From JBAYIE01 sp041665785 (GTDB taxonomy: Bacteria > Bacteroidota > Bacteroidia > UKL13-3), in assembly GCA_041665785.1 (NCBI GenBank), contig JBAYIE010000023.1, positions 3,549-67,548 of the forward strand: a DNA stretch of 64,000 bases. Reading direction: 5' to 3'. A program made the translations under genes and the position numbers. A model generated the notes under the pieces. It was not told the DNA's origin and searched no databases. It saw only the letters and a program-made list of their open reading frames with translations. The stretch's first letter is position 1, and each line of letters starts with the position of its first letter. Below, piece by piece: positions 25,240 to 34,209 of this stretch.

Positions 25240-27312
25240 ATGAAAAAACCAGTACTCTCCATTGCGTCCGCTTGTCTCGGTATAAGTATTTTTTTTATAT
25301 TATCGGTGTATTTCAGTTCTTGCGGATCACGCAAAGGCTCTATTGAAGCTGCACGTGAAGCTTATTCAAAGAAAGAATACTATACGGCAGGTGAAAACTA
25401 TAAAGCTGTTTATAGTAAAACCAAAGATAAACAACTTAAAAACGAAGCTTGTTATAAGACAGCTGAGTGTTACCGATTGTCAAATGACATGAAAAATGCG
25501 GAAAACTGGTACCGTAAAACGGTAAAAACGGATCCGCAAAATACAGATGCTCAGTATCGGTTAGCTCAGGCGATGAAATCTAATCAAAAATTCTCAGACG
25601 CCATTGTAGAGTACAATGTCTACAAAAAACTAACCGGGGATACAGCACGTGCAGCCGCACAAATCAAAGGCTGTGAATATGCATTAACCTGGAAAAACGA
25701 GAAAACACGCTATTTGGTTGAGAATGTTAAACCTCTTAATACGAAATGGAGTGATTTTGGAGCCATGCCGTATAAAAAGGATCAATTGTTTTTTGCTTCT
25801 GACCGGGAGAAAGGTACAAGTAGCAAAATGTATGGCTGGACCGGGAATAATTTTCTGGATATTTATACAGTGACTTTCAAGGTTGACCGTAAAAATAAGA
25901 ATCTTATTAAGTACGGAATGGCCGGATTGATTGATAAACAAGTGATCAATACTCCTTTCAATGATGCGACTCCTGCTTTCAATTCCAGATTTACTACCAT
26001 GTATTACACACAATGCAATGGCCGGACAGGAAAAGGAAATAATTGCAGAATCTTTGAAGCTACAGGACAGGGTTCCATCTGGCAGGAACCGCAACCACTT
26101 TCATTCAGTACCGATTCATTCAATTGCGGACATCCATCGGTAACCAAAGACGGACAGATTATGTATTTCTCTTCCGATATGCCCGGTGGTTATGGCGGAA
26201 AAGATATCTGGTATGTAACCTATACCAAACGTGGTAAGACCTGGGGTGATCCGATTAATCTTGGACCTACCATCAATACCGAGGGCGATGAAATGTTTCC
26301 GTTTATTCATGAAGACGGTACCCTTTATTTCTCTTCCAATGAACATGTCGGTCTGGGAGGCGTGGACATATTTTATACCAATGGAACGGGACAGGATTGG
26401 TCGACACCTATTAACATGAAGTCGCCAGTCAATTCGGGTGGTGATGATTTTGGAATAACCGTTTCACTCGATAAGGAAAACGGATATTTCAGCTCAAACC
26501 GCGATGGAGGTCGAGGACAAGATGATATTTACCGTTTCCACATGACTCCGTTGATTTTTACCCTGAGTGGTGTGGCCCGCGACAGCAAAACAAAAGAAGT
26601 TTTATCCAACACCATTCTGGCCATTACCAACAGCACAGATACAATGAAGCAAACGGTAAGAACAGATAATAATGGATTTTATAAAATCACTTTGTTGGCT
26701 AAAACCGATTACGAACTATTTGGATCACACGAAGATTACTACGATTCGAAAATTGAATTTCAGACTACCAAGCCTTATCAGGTTTCAATGGATCTGGTGC
26801 AGGATTTATACCTGGAACCATTCGATTATACCACCGTATTTACACTTGAAGGAATTTATTACGATCTGGATAAAGCCAATATCCGTCCGGATGCGGCAAT
26901 CATTCTGGATACCATTGTGTATTTATTGAACAAGTATCCGAAGATTCGATTGGAATTAGGTTCACATACAGATTGTCGTGCAGATTCTTTGTATAATATT
27001 GACTTATCACAACGTCGTGCCGATTCTGCCGTTGCTTATATAGGAACGCGTGGCATCGACACCGTGCGTCTGGTAGCCAAAGGATACGGTGAAACACGGT
27101 TGGTAAATGATTGTGCCTGTGAAGGCAATTGGGTGAAACGTAATTGCACCGATGAAGAGCATCAGATGAATCGTCGTACTACCTTCAAGCTCCTCGATAA
27201 CAATTATGTGCCGAAGAATAAGGAGGAAATGAAACAATTGGATAACAAGGAGAAGGCACCTGAAAAAGGGAAAACCGGTGGGCGGAAAGGGGCAACTACC
27301 ATAAGAAAATAA
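25240..27312 (+). CDS. porE: PorE-like OmpA-family lipoprotein
   Basis: This 690-residue protein has a lipoprotein signal (VYFSSCGS, Cys near 29). Domains in order are TPR repeats (about 35-135), a PD40 beta-propeller (about 150-440, with repeats like MYFSSDMPGGYGGKDIWYV and GYFSSNRDGGRGQDDIYRF), a carboxypeptidase-regulatory domain (about 445-530) and an OmpA peptidoglycan-binding domain (about 545-660: YYDLDKANIRPDA, SHTDCRAD, LSQRRADSAVAYI). This is the four-domain layout of Porphyromonas PorE, which ties the T9SS to peptidoglycan. A Lys-rich tail follows. Bacteroidota often carry several such proteins, so the exact orthologue is not certain. Confidence 0.8.
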   Translation: MKKPVLSIASACLGISIFFILSVYFSSCGSRKGSIEAAREAYSKKEYYTAGENYKAVYSKTKDKQLKNEACYKTAECYRLSNDMKNAENWYRKTVKTDPQNTDAQYRLAQAMKSNQKFSDAIVEYNVYKKLTGDTARAAAQIKGCEYALTWKNEKTRYLVENVKPLNTKWSDFGAMPYKKDQLFFASDREKGTSSKMYGWTGNNFLDIYTVTFKVDRKNKNLIKYGMAGLIDKQVINTPFNDATPAFNSRFTTMYYTQCNGRTGKGNNCRIFEATGQGSIWQEPQPLSFSTDSFNCGHPSVTKDGQIMYFSSDMPGGYGGKDIWYVTYTKRGKTWGDPINLGPTINTEGDEMFPFIHEDGTLYFSSNEHVGLGGVDIFYTNGTGQDWSTPINMKSPVNSGGDDFGITVSLDKENGYFSSNRDGGRGQDDIYRFHMTPLIFTLSGVARDSKTKEVLSNTILAITNSTDTMKQTVRTDNNGFYKITLLAKTDYELFGSHEDYYDSKIEFQTTKPYQVSMDLVQDLYLEPFDYTTVFTLEGIYYDLDKANIRPDAAIILDTIVYLLNKYPKIRLELGSHTDCRADSLYNIDLSQRRADSAVAYIGTRGIDTVRLVAKGYGETRLVNDCACEGNWVKRNCTDEEHQMNRRTTFKLLDNNYVPKNKEEMKQLDNKEKAPEKGKTGGRKGATTIRK

Positions 27313-27320
27313 CCTTAAAG

Positions 27321-27350
27321 AATCCCGGTCGAAAGGCCGGGATTTTTTTT
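27321..27350 (+). terminator. Rho-independent terminator after the porE-like gene
   Basis: AATCCCGGTC and GGCCGGGATT form a 10-bp stem (one T-G pair) closed by a GAAA tetraloop, followed by a run of Ts to 27350. It is a strong, textbook terminator 9 bp after the stop codon. Confidence 0.92.
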
Positions 27351-27396
27351 GCCGTCAGGAGTTACTCTTGACTTACCTGCAACTATGAATGAAGCG

Positions 27397-27879
27397 ATGA
27401 AAAAACAATCAAAGATTTTCCTGACTTTCTTTCTATCCATATTAATAATTGCCGGATGTAAGAAAGATTCCTCTAATCAAACAACCACAAACACGACCAC
27501 AACTACAACGGATTATGCTACGCTTCTACCCGGCATATGGAAGGTAAAACATTTTCTAAAAGAAGAATTGGATAATGCTGGCAATGTTGTAAAAAGAGAC
27601 ACACTCCAGTATACTGATATTACTGCCAATCCAATAAAAGTTTCTGAGTCTTATTCATCAAATAATCGATTTTATCAAATGAAAGAAGATTATTCAGATA
27701 CACTGGAAAGTGGAGATTATATATTAAGTAACAATAGAATCAATATTCAACCTTCTGACGCGAATTACTATTTCAAAGAGCGAACTATCTTGAGTATTGA
27801 CAACCATAACATGACGGTTTACCAGCGATTTGATAACGCAAATCCGAAATTTAAATTGATTCATATTTGTATAAAATAA
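27397..27879 (+). CDS. Small lipoprotein, lipocalin-like
   Basis: This is a 160-residue lipoprotein (MKKQSKIFLTFFLSILIIAGCKKD, lipid Cys near 21) followed by a Thr/Asn-rich linker and a globular part beginning LLPGIWKVKHFLKEELDNAGN, the usual opening of Bacteroidota lipocalin-like proteins. The later strands (YYFKERTILSIDNHNMTVYQRF) fit an up-and-down barrel. ATG 27397 is chosen because it gives a clean lipoprotein signal; starts nearer the upstream terminator are unlikely. Function unknown; ligand binding at the envelope is a guess. Confidence 0.75.
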   Translation: MKKQSKIFLTFFLSILIIAGCKKDSSNQTTTNTTTTTTDYATLLPGIWKVKHFLKEELDNAGNVVKRDTLQYTDITANPIKVSESYSSNNRFYQMKEDYSDTLESGDYILSNNRINIQPSDANYYFKERTILSIDNHNMTVYQRFDNANPKFKLIHICIK

Positions 27880-28097
27880 TGAGAATAGCAGCAGGTTTCA
27901 CAGGCTTAGCGCGAGCAGGGCATATATCCACGTAATAAAGATTGAAGGCATATTTGATCAGCCTTCGCGAGTGCGTTATGGCGAACGCAGAGAATAAACA
28001 GATTTCGAAATGACAAAAGGGTAAAGTATTCCTGCCTGCACCAAGCCTGGGAACGATATCATATAACCAGGATTCTAATGGGTATGGCCTGATCTAT

Positions 28098-29243
28098 TTA
28101 ACAGGTAGGTTGCAAACCGCTTATGCGCAACACTTCCGTGTAAAGGTCTTCATATGCGGGAACTATGGCATTGATATCGAATAACAGGCTTTGCTTTTTA
28201 GCATTCAATTTGAATTGTTTCAACCGGGCCGGATCCTCCAGAATATAAATGGCGCGCTCGGCCATAGCCTCGGTATCGCCCACATTGCATAAATATCCGG
28301 TTACTCCTTCAATGTTCAATTCCGGGATTCCACCGGTATTACTCGACACTACAGGCACTTCGCATGCCATGGCTTCCAATGCAGCCAGCCCGAAGCTTTC
28401 CGATTCGGACGGTAACAGAAACAAATCACAAACCGATAATATTTCTTCAACGGAATCCTGTTTACCTAAAAAATGCACATATTCTTCCAGATTCAATTCA
28501 CGGCACAAAGTTTCGATATTGTGTCGCTCGGGTCCATCCCCAACCAGGAGCATACGGGCGTTTATTTTTTTACGAATCAGGGCGAAGGTCTTCACCACAT
28601 CGTCGACCCGTTTTACTTTGCGAAAGTTGGAAGTATGAACCACAATCAATTCGTCATTTTTTGCGATTGCTTTTCTGAAATGTTCCTTCGGCATTTTACT
28701 GAAGCGAGAAAAGTCGATAAAATTAGGGATCACATGGATATCCTTGTGAACATGAAAATTGCTATAGGTATCCTTTTTGAGTGAATCAGAAACTGCTGTA
28801 ACAGCATCGGAACAATTCAAAGCATAGGAAACCACCGGTTCAAATGATTTGTCTTTTCCAACCAGCGTAATGTCGGTTCCGTGAAGCGTTGTTATAACCG
28901 GAATCTGAATGCCTGAGGTAGCCAAAATATTTTTAGCCATGATTGCAGCCGAAGCATGCGGAATGGCATAATGTACATGCAATAAATCCAGTTTGGCGGA
29001 TTTTACCACATCCACGAGCCGGCTAATCAATGCGGTTTCATATGGAGGGTATTCGAACAGAGGATAATGACTGACATACACTTCATGATAATAGGTTCCT
29101 TCGCTGAAATAATCCAAACGTGCAGGCTGCTTGTATGCGATAAAATGGACTTCGTGTCCGCGCAATACAAGTGCTTTTCCAAGTTCAGTAGCCACTACGC
29201 CACTACCACCAAAGGTGGGGTAACAAACAATTCCTATTTTCAT
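28098..29243 (-). CDS. bshA: N-acetyl-alpha-D-glucosaminyl L-malate synthase
   Basis: BshA is a GT4 glycosyltransferase that joins GlcNAc from UDP-GlcNAc to L-malate, the first step of bacillithiol synthesis. Diagnostic parts are the start KIGIVCYPTFGGSGVVATELG, HVHYAIPHASAAIMA, TTLHGTDITLVG, HTSNFRKVKRVDDVV and the donor-site SESESFGLAALEAMACEVPVV. The length of 381 residues is normal. No bshB or bshC lies beside it. An inverted repeat at 29266-29294 sits in its promoter region. Confidence 0.94.
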   Translation of the reverse strand: MKIGIVCYPTFGGSGVVATELGKALVLRGHEVHFIAYKQPARLDYFSEGTYYHEVYVSHYPLFEYPPYETALISRLVDVVKSAKLDLLHVHYAIPHASAAIMAKNILATSGIQIPVITTLHGTDITLVGKDKSFEPVVSYALNCSDAVTAVSDSLKKDTYSNFHVHKDIHVIPNFIDFSRFSKMPKEHFRKAIAKNDELIVVHTSNFRKVKRVDDVVKTFALIRKKINARMLLVGDGPERHNIETLCRELNLEEYVHFLGKQDSVEEILSVCDLFLLPSESESFGLAALEAMACEVPVVSSNTGGIPELNIEGVTGYLCNVGDTEAMAERAIYILEDPARLKQFKLNAKKQSLLFDINAIVPAYEDLYTEVLRISGLQPTC

Positions 29244-29265
29244 GTATTCTAAGCTGATTCAAATA

Positions 29266-29294
29266 TGTAACAATTCAAGGTGAAAAATGTTACA
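29266..29294. promoter_or_regulatory. Inverted repeat upstream of bshA
   Basis: TGTAACA (29266-29272) and TGTTACA (29288-29294) form a perfect 7-bp inverted repeat with a 15-bp spacer, 23 bp upstream of the bshA start. CATATTTG on the minus strand is one base from the -7 consensus and overlaps it. Confidence 0.3.
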
Positions 29295-29675
29295 AGTCTT
29301 TGCAAATGTCCATATAATCCAGCGTATTCAAATTGATACTTATCAATTTATGGGGCAGGGAGAAAAATTAATATGAAATTTGTCTTTGGTGAATGTTAAT
29401 GCGGATTGTATGAATCTCAAACTCTTTAAGCCGGTGATTAAATTGGGTTTACTTTTGGAGAGATATTCAATTAGAGCTGACCTGGACAAATTCATACACA
29501 GACTTGGAACACTATTACAGCTAGGCTTAGCATGGTTTTATGCTTCGGTGAGCTTAAATTATTTTTTTTAAAGAAATAAGCGAACTACACATTTCAAACT
29601 CTTGAAAACAAAATATTATACATGAGTAAAAAGGAACATTTTTTAATGTAATGCTTAAATGGAAACGTAGGCCGC

Positions 29676-29750
29676 GTTAGGGATAGAAGCGGAAATCCCC
29701 TGAAGTAAATCGTACCCGATTACTTCAGGGATTGCAGCGAATAGCCCGAC
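29676..29750 (+). ncRNA. Structured hairpin element with GA-rich internal loop
   Basis: An inner stem of 14 bp with one bulged C pairs 29694-29708 with 29720-29733 around an 11-nt loop. Below it lie two purine-rich strands (ATAGAAGCGG and GCAGCGAATAG) facing each other, and a GGG/CCC pair closes the base (29680-29682 with 29745-29747). I recognise the GGGATAGAAGCGG ... GCAGCGAATAGCCC layout as a recurring motif in Bacteroidota genomes, possibly the Flavo-1 RNA motif. It is not followed by a T tract. Name and strand are from memory and not verified. Confidence 0.5.
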
Positions 29751-29812
29751 CATGAAGGTAAGCGCACGAGAAGTTAATTTTAAAGCAGTCATCCATCGCG
29801 CATCCTTCATGG
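29750..29812. repeat. Inverted repeat beside the RNA element
   Basis: CCATGAAGG (29750-29758) and CCTTCATGG (29804-29812) are perfect 9-bp complements with 45 bp between them. They adjoin the previous element and could form a second arm of the same RNA. Confidence 0.4.
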
Positions 29813-29869
29813 GAACGCCCAAAACATGTCATTATAATTCTTTGACCGGACAACAATGATATTCAATAA

Positions 29870-32794
29870 CTAATTTTTTTTCTCAATCGCCTCATAAATG
29901 GCATCCAGAATGCGGGTGCGAACATTGGTGTCGGCCAGTTTTTTATTGCCGGCCGAAGGGTAAACGCGATTGCTTAAGAAAACATAAACCAGATCGTATT
30001 TCGGATCAGCCCAGGCGCATGTTCCTGTAAATCCGCTGTGTCCAAAAGCCAATGGTGATGCTGCCGGACCGATGGGCGACGATTTCTTAGGATCGGTTTC
30101 AGGTTTATCAAAGCCGAGTCCACGGCGATTTGTTTTGGAATATTTATGCGTGAATTCTTTTACTGTACTTTCTTTCAGAATGCGCTTACCGCCATATTCT
30201 CCGCCTTGCAAAAGCATTTGCATAATAACGGCAACATCGTTCATGTTGGAAAACAATCCTGCATGTCCGCTGATCCCACCCATCATGGCAGCAGCCTGAT
30301 CGTGTACCGTTCCTGCAATTTGTTCGTTTCTGAAAGTCAGATCAGTTTCTGTTGGAATGATCCAGTCCTGGTTGATACGGTATAAGGGATTGAATCCGAT
30401 GGATGAAAGTCCCAGCGGTTTATAAATATGATTGCTCAAATAATTCTCAAACGACATTCCACTTACCCTTTCAACCATTTTCATCAGGATCATAAAACCC
30501 AGATCGGAATACACATATTTACCGGCTTGATTCACATCCGATCGGATCACTTCGTTCCAGATAAAATCGTTAAAAGAAGCATGCATATATAAATGCGGTG
30601 CAACACGGATGGTATAATTCGAATCAGGTATCGAAGAATAAATCAGTGGATTGGGTTTGCCTTTTACCAGGGTTTGTTCGTAAAACGGAATAAATGCAGG
30701 CAATCCTGCCTGATGCAGCAAAATATCCTGCAGGGTTAAATCGGATTTATTGGTATTCAACAGTTCAGGCAGATATACAGAAACTTTTACATCGGGTTTA
30801 ATTTTTCCCTCATCGTGCAAATGCATTACCGCAAGCGTTGTAGCGAGAATTTTGGTCAGGGAAGCAACATCGTATACATGGTGATTTTTTACTGCCATCG
30901 TACTATCGTAAGTATGATACCCGAATGATTTATTGTAAATTACTTTATTGTTGCGTGCAACCAAAACCTGGCATCCGGGTGTGGCTTTATTGCGTATAGC
31001 CTCAGCCACGATGGTATCTATTGAGGAGAATGTAATGGCATCCAGTTCCTGCTCTTCCGGATAAATGTATTCAAACCTGTTCAATGGTTTGGTGTTTACA
31101 CCTTGCATCAGTGCATACGACTCACCAACCGTAACCGGCAGTGTGGCTTTTGCTTTTACCGCGCCAAACAAGACCTGTGCGGTTAACTGGTTATACAATT
31201 CTAGATCCTCGTAACCAACGATCACATTGCGGGCCATTTCGAAATGGCGCAGGATATATGGATTTCCATGCGAAACAAGAATGATTTTTTTTGTAGCATC
31301 CTGCAGAAGACGCGTAACAAAATCAATCTGAGGTTGGGTTAATCCAAACTGGCGTGCTGCAAAACGACTGGTATTTTGAAGGGATACAATGACCAGGTTA
31401 TATCCTTTTAAGGCAAGGTAAAGACTATCGAAATAGCCCACTTGTTCCTGCTTGTCGATGCTGAAATAATCGGCCTGCATATAACGCATGGCCATTTCCT
31501 GAAAGGGGGTTCCATAACCGGCTCCTGCCGACAAGCACGCAATGTTATACAATTCCGGATTTTGAATGGGAATGATTTCATCGTCGTTTCTGGCTACAAC
31601 AATTCCTTCTTTTATAATGCGTTTGATCATCAGGTTGGCTTCGCAGCAATTCAGGTCTTCAATCAAATGATCGGTTTCAATGGGTTTATAAGCATTCAAA
31701 CCGGCCCAGTATTTTGCTTTCAGAACCTTCTTACAACTGTTTTCAATTTGTTCCCAGGTTAATACACTATCAGTGATATACTGTTTGACCATGGAAATAG
31801 CAAAGGGAACATCCTCAACAAATAATAACAGGTCGTTTCCGGCTACCAATGCACGCGCTGCAACTTCACCTCCGGGATACAAATCCGCAACACCTTTCAT
31901 ATTCAGTGCATCGGTAATAACAATGCCTTCAAATCCCATCTCATTGCGCAACAATTCTGTTACAATCGGATAAGATAAAGAAGATGGGGTATGCGTAGAG
32001 TCCAGAGCCGGAACATTCAAATGGGCGATCATCACACTGGTCACATCGTTTTTGATGAGTTGTTTGAACGGATACAATTCCAGTGAATCCAGGCGTTTGC
32101 GGTCAGCGGTTATAACCGGCAGACTATAATGCGAATCTGTTGACACATCTCCATGTCCCGGAAAATGTTTGGCACTTGCCAGAATATGCTCGTCCTGCAA
32201 TCCTTTCATATATTGTATGCCGAGTTTCGAAACCCAAATGCGGTTTTCTCCGAAAGACCTGTCGTTGATTACCGGATTATCCGGATTGTTGTTGACATCC
32301 ACATCCGGTGCGAAATTGAAATGAATTCCCATGCGTTTGCATTGCTTGCCAACGGTACGTCCAAATGCATACACCAGCTCTTCGTTATGTGCGGCACCCA
32401 TCACCAATTGTCTGGGAAAAACCGGTGTACTGTCGAGTCGCATAGAGAGTCCCCACTCTCCATCGATTCCAATCATAAGCGGTACGCTGGACAAGGATTG
32501 AAAATAATTGGTAAGCAGCGCCTGACGTGTGGGAGTGCCCTTGAAAAATATCAGTCCACCCACATGCAGATCACGAATTTTATATGCTACATCTTCAATA
32601 TGCAATGAATCGCGTGCGGGCCACACATCCACAATCATGAGCTGGGAAATTTTATCGTCGTCACTCAATGCATTGTAAACTGAATCGATCCATTCGTTGG
32701 TTCGATTCCAGTTGATGCTACCTGTTTGCGCAACGAGAAAAGCCGGTAATAGAAAAAGAATGTGGAATAAAAAAACTTTGGAAATTAAACGCAT
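29870..32794 (-). CDS. GH3 beta-N-acetylglucosaminidase fused to serine beta-lactamase-like domain
   Basis: This 974-residue exported fusion begins MRLISKVFLF, with a signal peptide to about VAQ; the ATG at 32794 is chosen over an upstream start that would spoil it. The GH3 part (about 35-390) has GGLIFFKGTP, LMIGIDGEWGLSMRL, KHFPGHGDVSTDSHYSLP (the catalytic His loop of NagZ-type enzymes) and GIVITDALNMKGV. The C-terminal part (about 610-970) is a class C/esterase-type domain with the Ser-x-x-Lys motif SLTK near residue 645, the Tyr motif YSDLGF and HSGFTGT. Fusions of this type are known in Bacteroidota and probably act on peptidoglycan fragments or modified amino sugars in the periplasm. 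The activity of each half is inferred. Confidence 0.9.
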   Translation of the reverse strand: MRLISKVFLFHILFLLPAFLVAQTGSINWNRTNEWIDSVYNALSDDDKISQLMIVDVWPARDSLHIEDVAYKIRDLHVGGLIFFKGTPTRQALLTNYFQSLSSVPLMIGIDGEWGLSMRLDSTPVFPRQLVMGAAHNEELVYAFGRTVGKQCKRMGIHFNFAPDVDVNNNPDNPVINDRSFGENRIWVSKLGIQYMKGLQDEHILASAKHFPGHGDVSTDSHYSLPVITADRKRLDSLELYPFKQLIKNDVTSVMIAHLNVPALDSTHTPSSLSYPIVTELLRNEMGFEGIVITDALNMKGVADLYPGGEVAARALVAGNDLLLFVEDVPFAISMVKQYITDSVLTWEQIENSCKKVLKAKYWAGLNAYKPIETDHLIEDLNCCEANLMIKRIIKEGIVVARNDDEIIPIQNPELYNIACLSAGAGYGTPFQEMAMRYMQADYFSIDKQEQVGYFDSLYLALKGYNLVIVSLQNTSRFAARQFGLTQPQIDFVTRLLQDATKKIILVSHGNPYILRHFEMARNVIVGYEDLELYNQLTAQVLFGAVKAKATLPVTVGESYALMQGVNTKPLNRFEYIYPEEQELDAITFSSIDTIVAEAIRNKATPGCQVLVARNNKVIYNKSFGYHTYDSTMAVKNHHVYDVASLTKILATTLAVMHLHDEGKIKPDVKVSVYLPELLNTNKSDLTLQDILLHQAGLPAFIPFYEQTLVKGKPNPLIYSSIPDSNYTIRVAPHLYMHASFNDFIWNEVIRSDVNQAGKYVYSDLGFMILMKMVERVSGMSFENYLSNHIYKPLGLSSIGFNPLYRINQDWIIPTETDLTFRNEQIAGTVHDQAAAMMGGISGHAGLFSNMNDVAVIMQMLLQGGEYGGKRILKESTVKEFTHKYSKTNRRGLGFDKPETDPKKSSPIGPAASPLAFGHSGFTGTCAWADPKYDLVYVFLSNRVYPSAGNKKLADTNVRTRILDAIYEAIEKKN

Positions 32795-32865
32795 ATGGAA
32801 ATAAACGAACAAGTGAATACGGAATTATAAGTAAGAAAATGAGAATTGCGATTTCAATGCACACT

Positions 32866-34125
32866 TCATTTTTTTACGGTCATTTTTACATCAACGATGC
32901 GGGTAAGTTCAATGGCAATAACCGTAAATATAAATTGATCTACTTCAAGCACTTCACCACGGCCGGGAATGCTTTCGTGCCGGTTAAAAATATATCCTCC
33001 CAGCGTCTGGTAGTCACCTTCCGGTATGTTCAATTCATATTTGTTGTTGAGGTAATCTATTTCGAGCCGGGCCGAAAACAGATATTCATTTTCTCCGATA
33101 ACTTTTTCGGTGAGTTGTTCCACATCATGTTCATCTTCAATTTCACCAAAAATTTCTTCCATAATATCCTCCAGGGTAACAATACCGGCTGTAATCCCTA
33201 ACTCATCCACTACGAGCGCAATGCTTTTATGCGAGCGTGAGAATATGTTCAGCAGATCATTGGCCGATAAAGTTTCTGTAGCGATTTCGATGGGAATCAG
33301 TACTGCGCGGATACTGGCCGGAGCTTTAAAGATATCTTTTTGATGCACGTATCCGATAATATGATCGACACTGCCCTGATGCACGAGTATTTTAGACAAA
33401 CCGGTCTCCAGAAACTTTTGGTACAATTCGTCAATGCTTGCCTGAATATTGATACTTACCAGTTCGGTGCGTGGAGTCATACAATCGCGCACACGTACAT
33501 TGGCAAAGTCGAGGGCATTCTTAAACATCTCGGTATCTACATCGGCATCTTCTTCCAGATCCTCTGCACTATCGGTAATGTATTGATCCAGATCCACCTT
33601 ACTGAAAACAGGAGTGCTTTCATTGAAATTGAGGCGTAAAAAATTGTTGAGTATAAATTTCGAAATCCAGGTTATGAAATGCACGACAGGCCAAAACAGA
33701 TAATAGAACATAAGGAAAGGAAGCACCAGCAGTCGCAAGGTGATGTCGGGATTGATCCGGAACAGCATTTTGGGAATAAACTCTGCAGCCACCAGCACAA
33801 TGGCTGTTGAAACAATGGTCGAAATGAAAAGCAACAGGAATTGATTGTTGGATGTAAACGGTAATAAAGTCAGCAATATTGGCTCAATGAATTCGGCCAT
33901 ATATACGCCATACACTACCAGGCCAATATTGGTTCCAACCAGCGTTGTACTTACAAAACGGGAAGGATTGCCTACAAACGGAGATAACAAACGCGAAGCA
34001 TAATTGCCTTGTTTGCTTTTGAGTTCAATGAGTAATTTATTGGAGGAAATAAAGGCAATTTCCATGCCTGAGAAAAAGGCCGAAACAACGATGCTGATAA
34101 GGATGACAAGGATGTTGATTTCCAC
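32866..34125 (-). CDS. CNNM/CorC-type membrane protein with CBS domains (GldE-like)
   Basis: This 419-residue protein has an N-terminal DUF21/CNNM membrane domain (about 1-185, four helices; AFFSGMEIAFISSNKL), a CBS pair (about 200-320; RDCMTPRTELVSINI) and a C-terminal CorC_HlyC domain (about 335-415). The family exports or tolerates Mg/Co ions. In gliding Bacteroidota the GldE protein has the same layout, but no gldD is beside it. The start codon is GTG at 34125. It is divergent from the porV-like gene. Confidence 0.88.
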   Translation of the reverse strand: MEINILVILISIVVSAFFSGMEIAFISSNKLLIELKSKQGNYASRLLSPFVGNPSRFVSTTLVGTNIGLVVYGVYMAEFIEPILLTLLPFTSNNQFLLLFISTIVSTAIVLVAAEFIPKMLFRINPDITLRLLVLPFLMFYYLFWPVVHFITWISKFILNNFLRLNFNESTPVFSKVDLDQYITDSAEDLEEDADVDTEMFKNALDFANVRVRDCMTPRTELVSINIQASIDELYQKFLETGLSKILVHQGSVDHIIGYVHQKDIFKAPASIRAVLIPIEIATETLSANDLLNIFSRSHKSIALVVDELGITAGIVTLEDIMEEIFGEIEDEHDVEQLTEKVIGENEYLFSARLEIDYLNNKYELNIPEGDYQTLGGYIFNRHESIPGRGEVLEVDQFIFTVIAIELTRIVDVKMTVKK

Positions 34126-34209
34126 CTGCCAAATATATTACTATTTGCTGTTTAAATGGTGCAAAGGGGATTCAAGCTTACTCACATTTTTTTTATACCT
34201 TGCTGCTTC

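Larger units (their letters stand above)
29244..29869. other. 626-bp gap with structured-RNA-like element
   Basis: No convincing protein gene is present. It holds an inverted repeat near bshA, a weak 63-codon plus-strand ORF (29380-29571) that I do not accept, a hairpin element at 29676-29750 and a further inverted repeat at 29750-29812. Confidence 0.6.

Noticed and set aside
29380..29571. 63-codon plus-strand ORF between bshA and the GH3 fusion gene
   Set aside because: No ribosome site, no family resemblance and weak codon pattern in an AT-rich gap.
34130..34137. TATATTTG on the minus strand as a promoter for the CNNM gene
   Set aside because: It ends 5 bp from the GTG start and the nearest TTTG is 24 bp away; it would need a leaderless transcript, which I cannot support.
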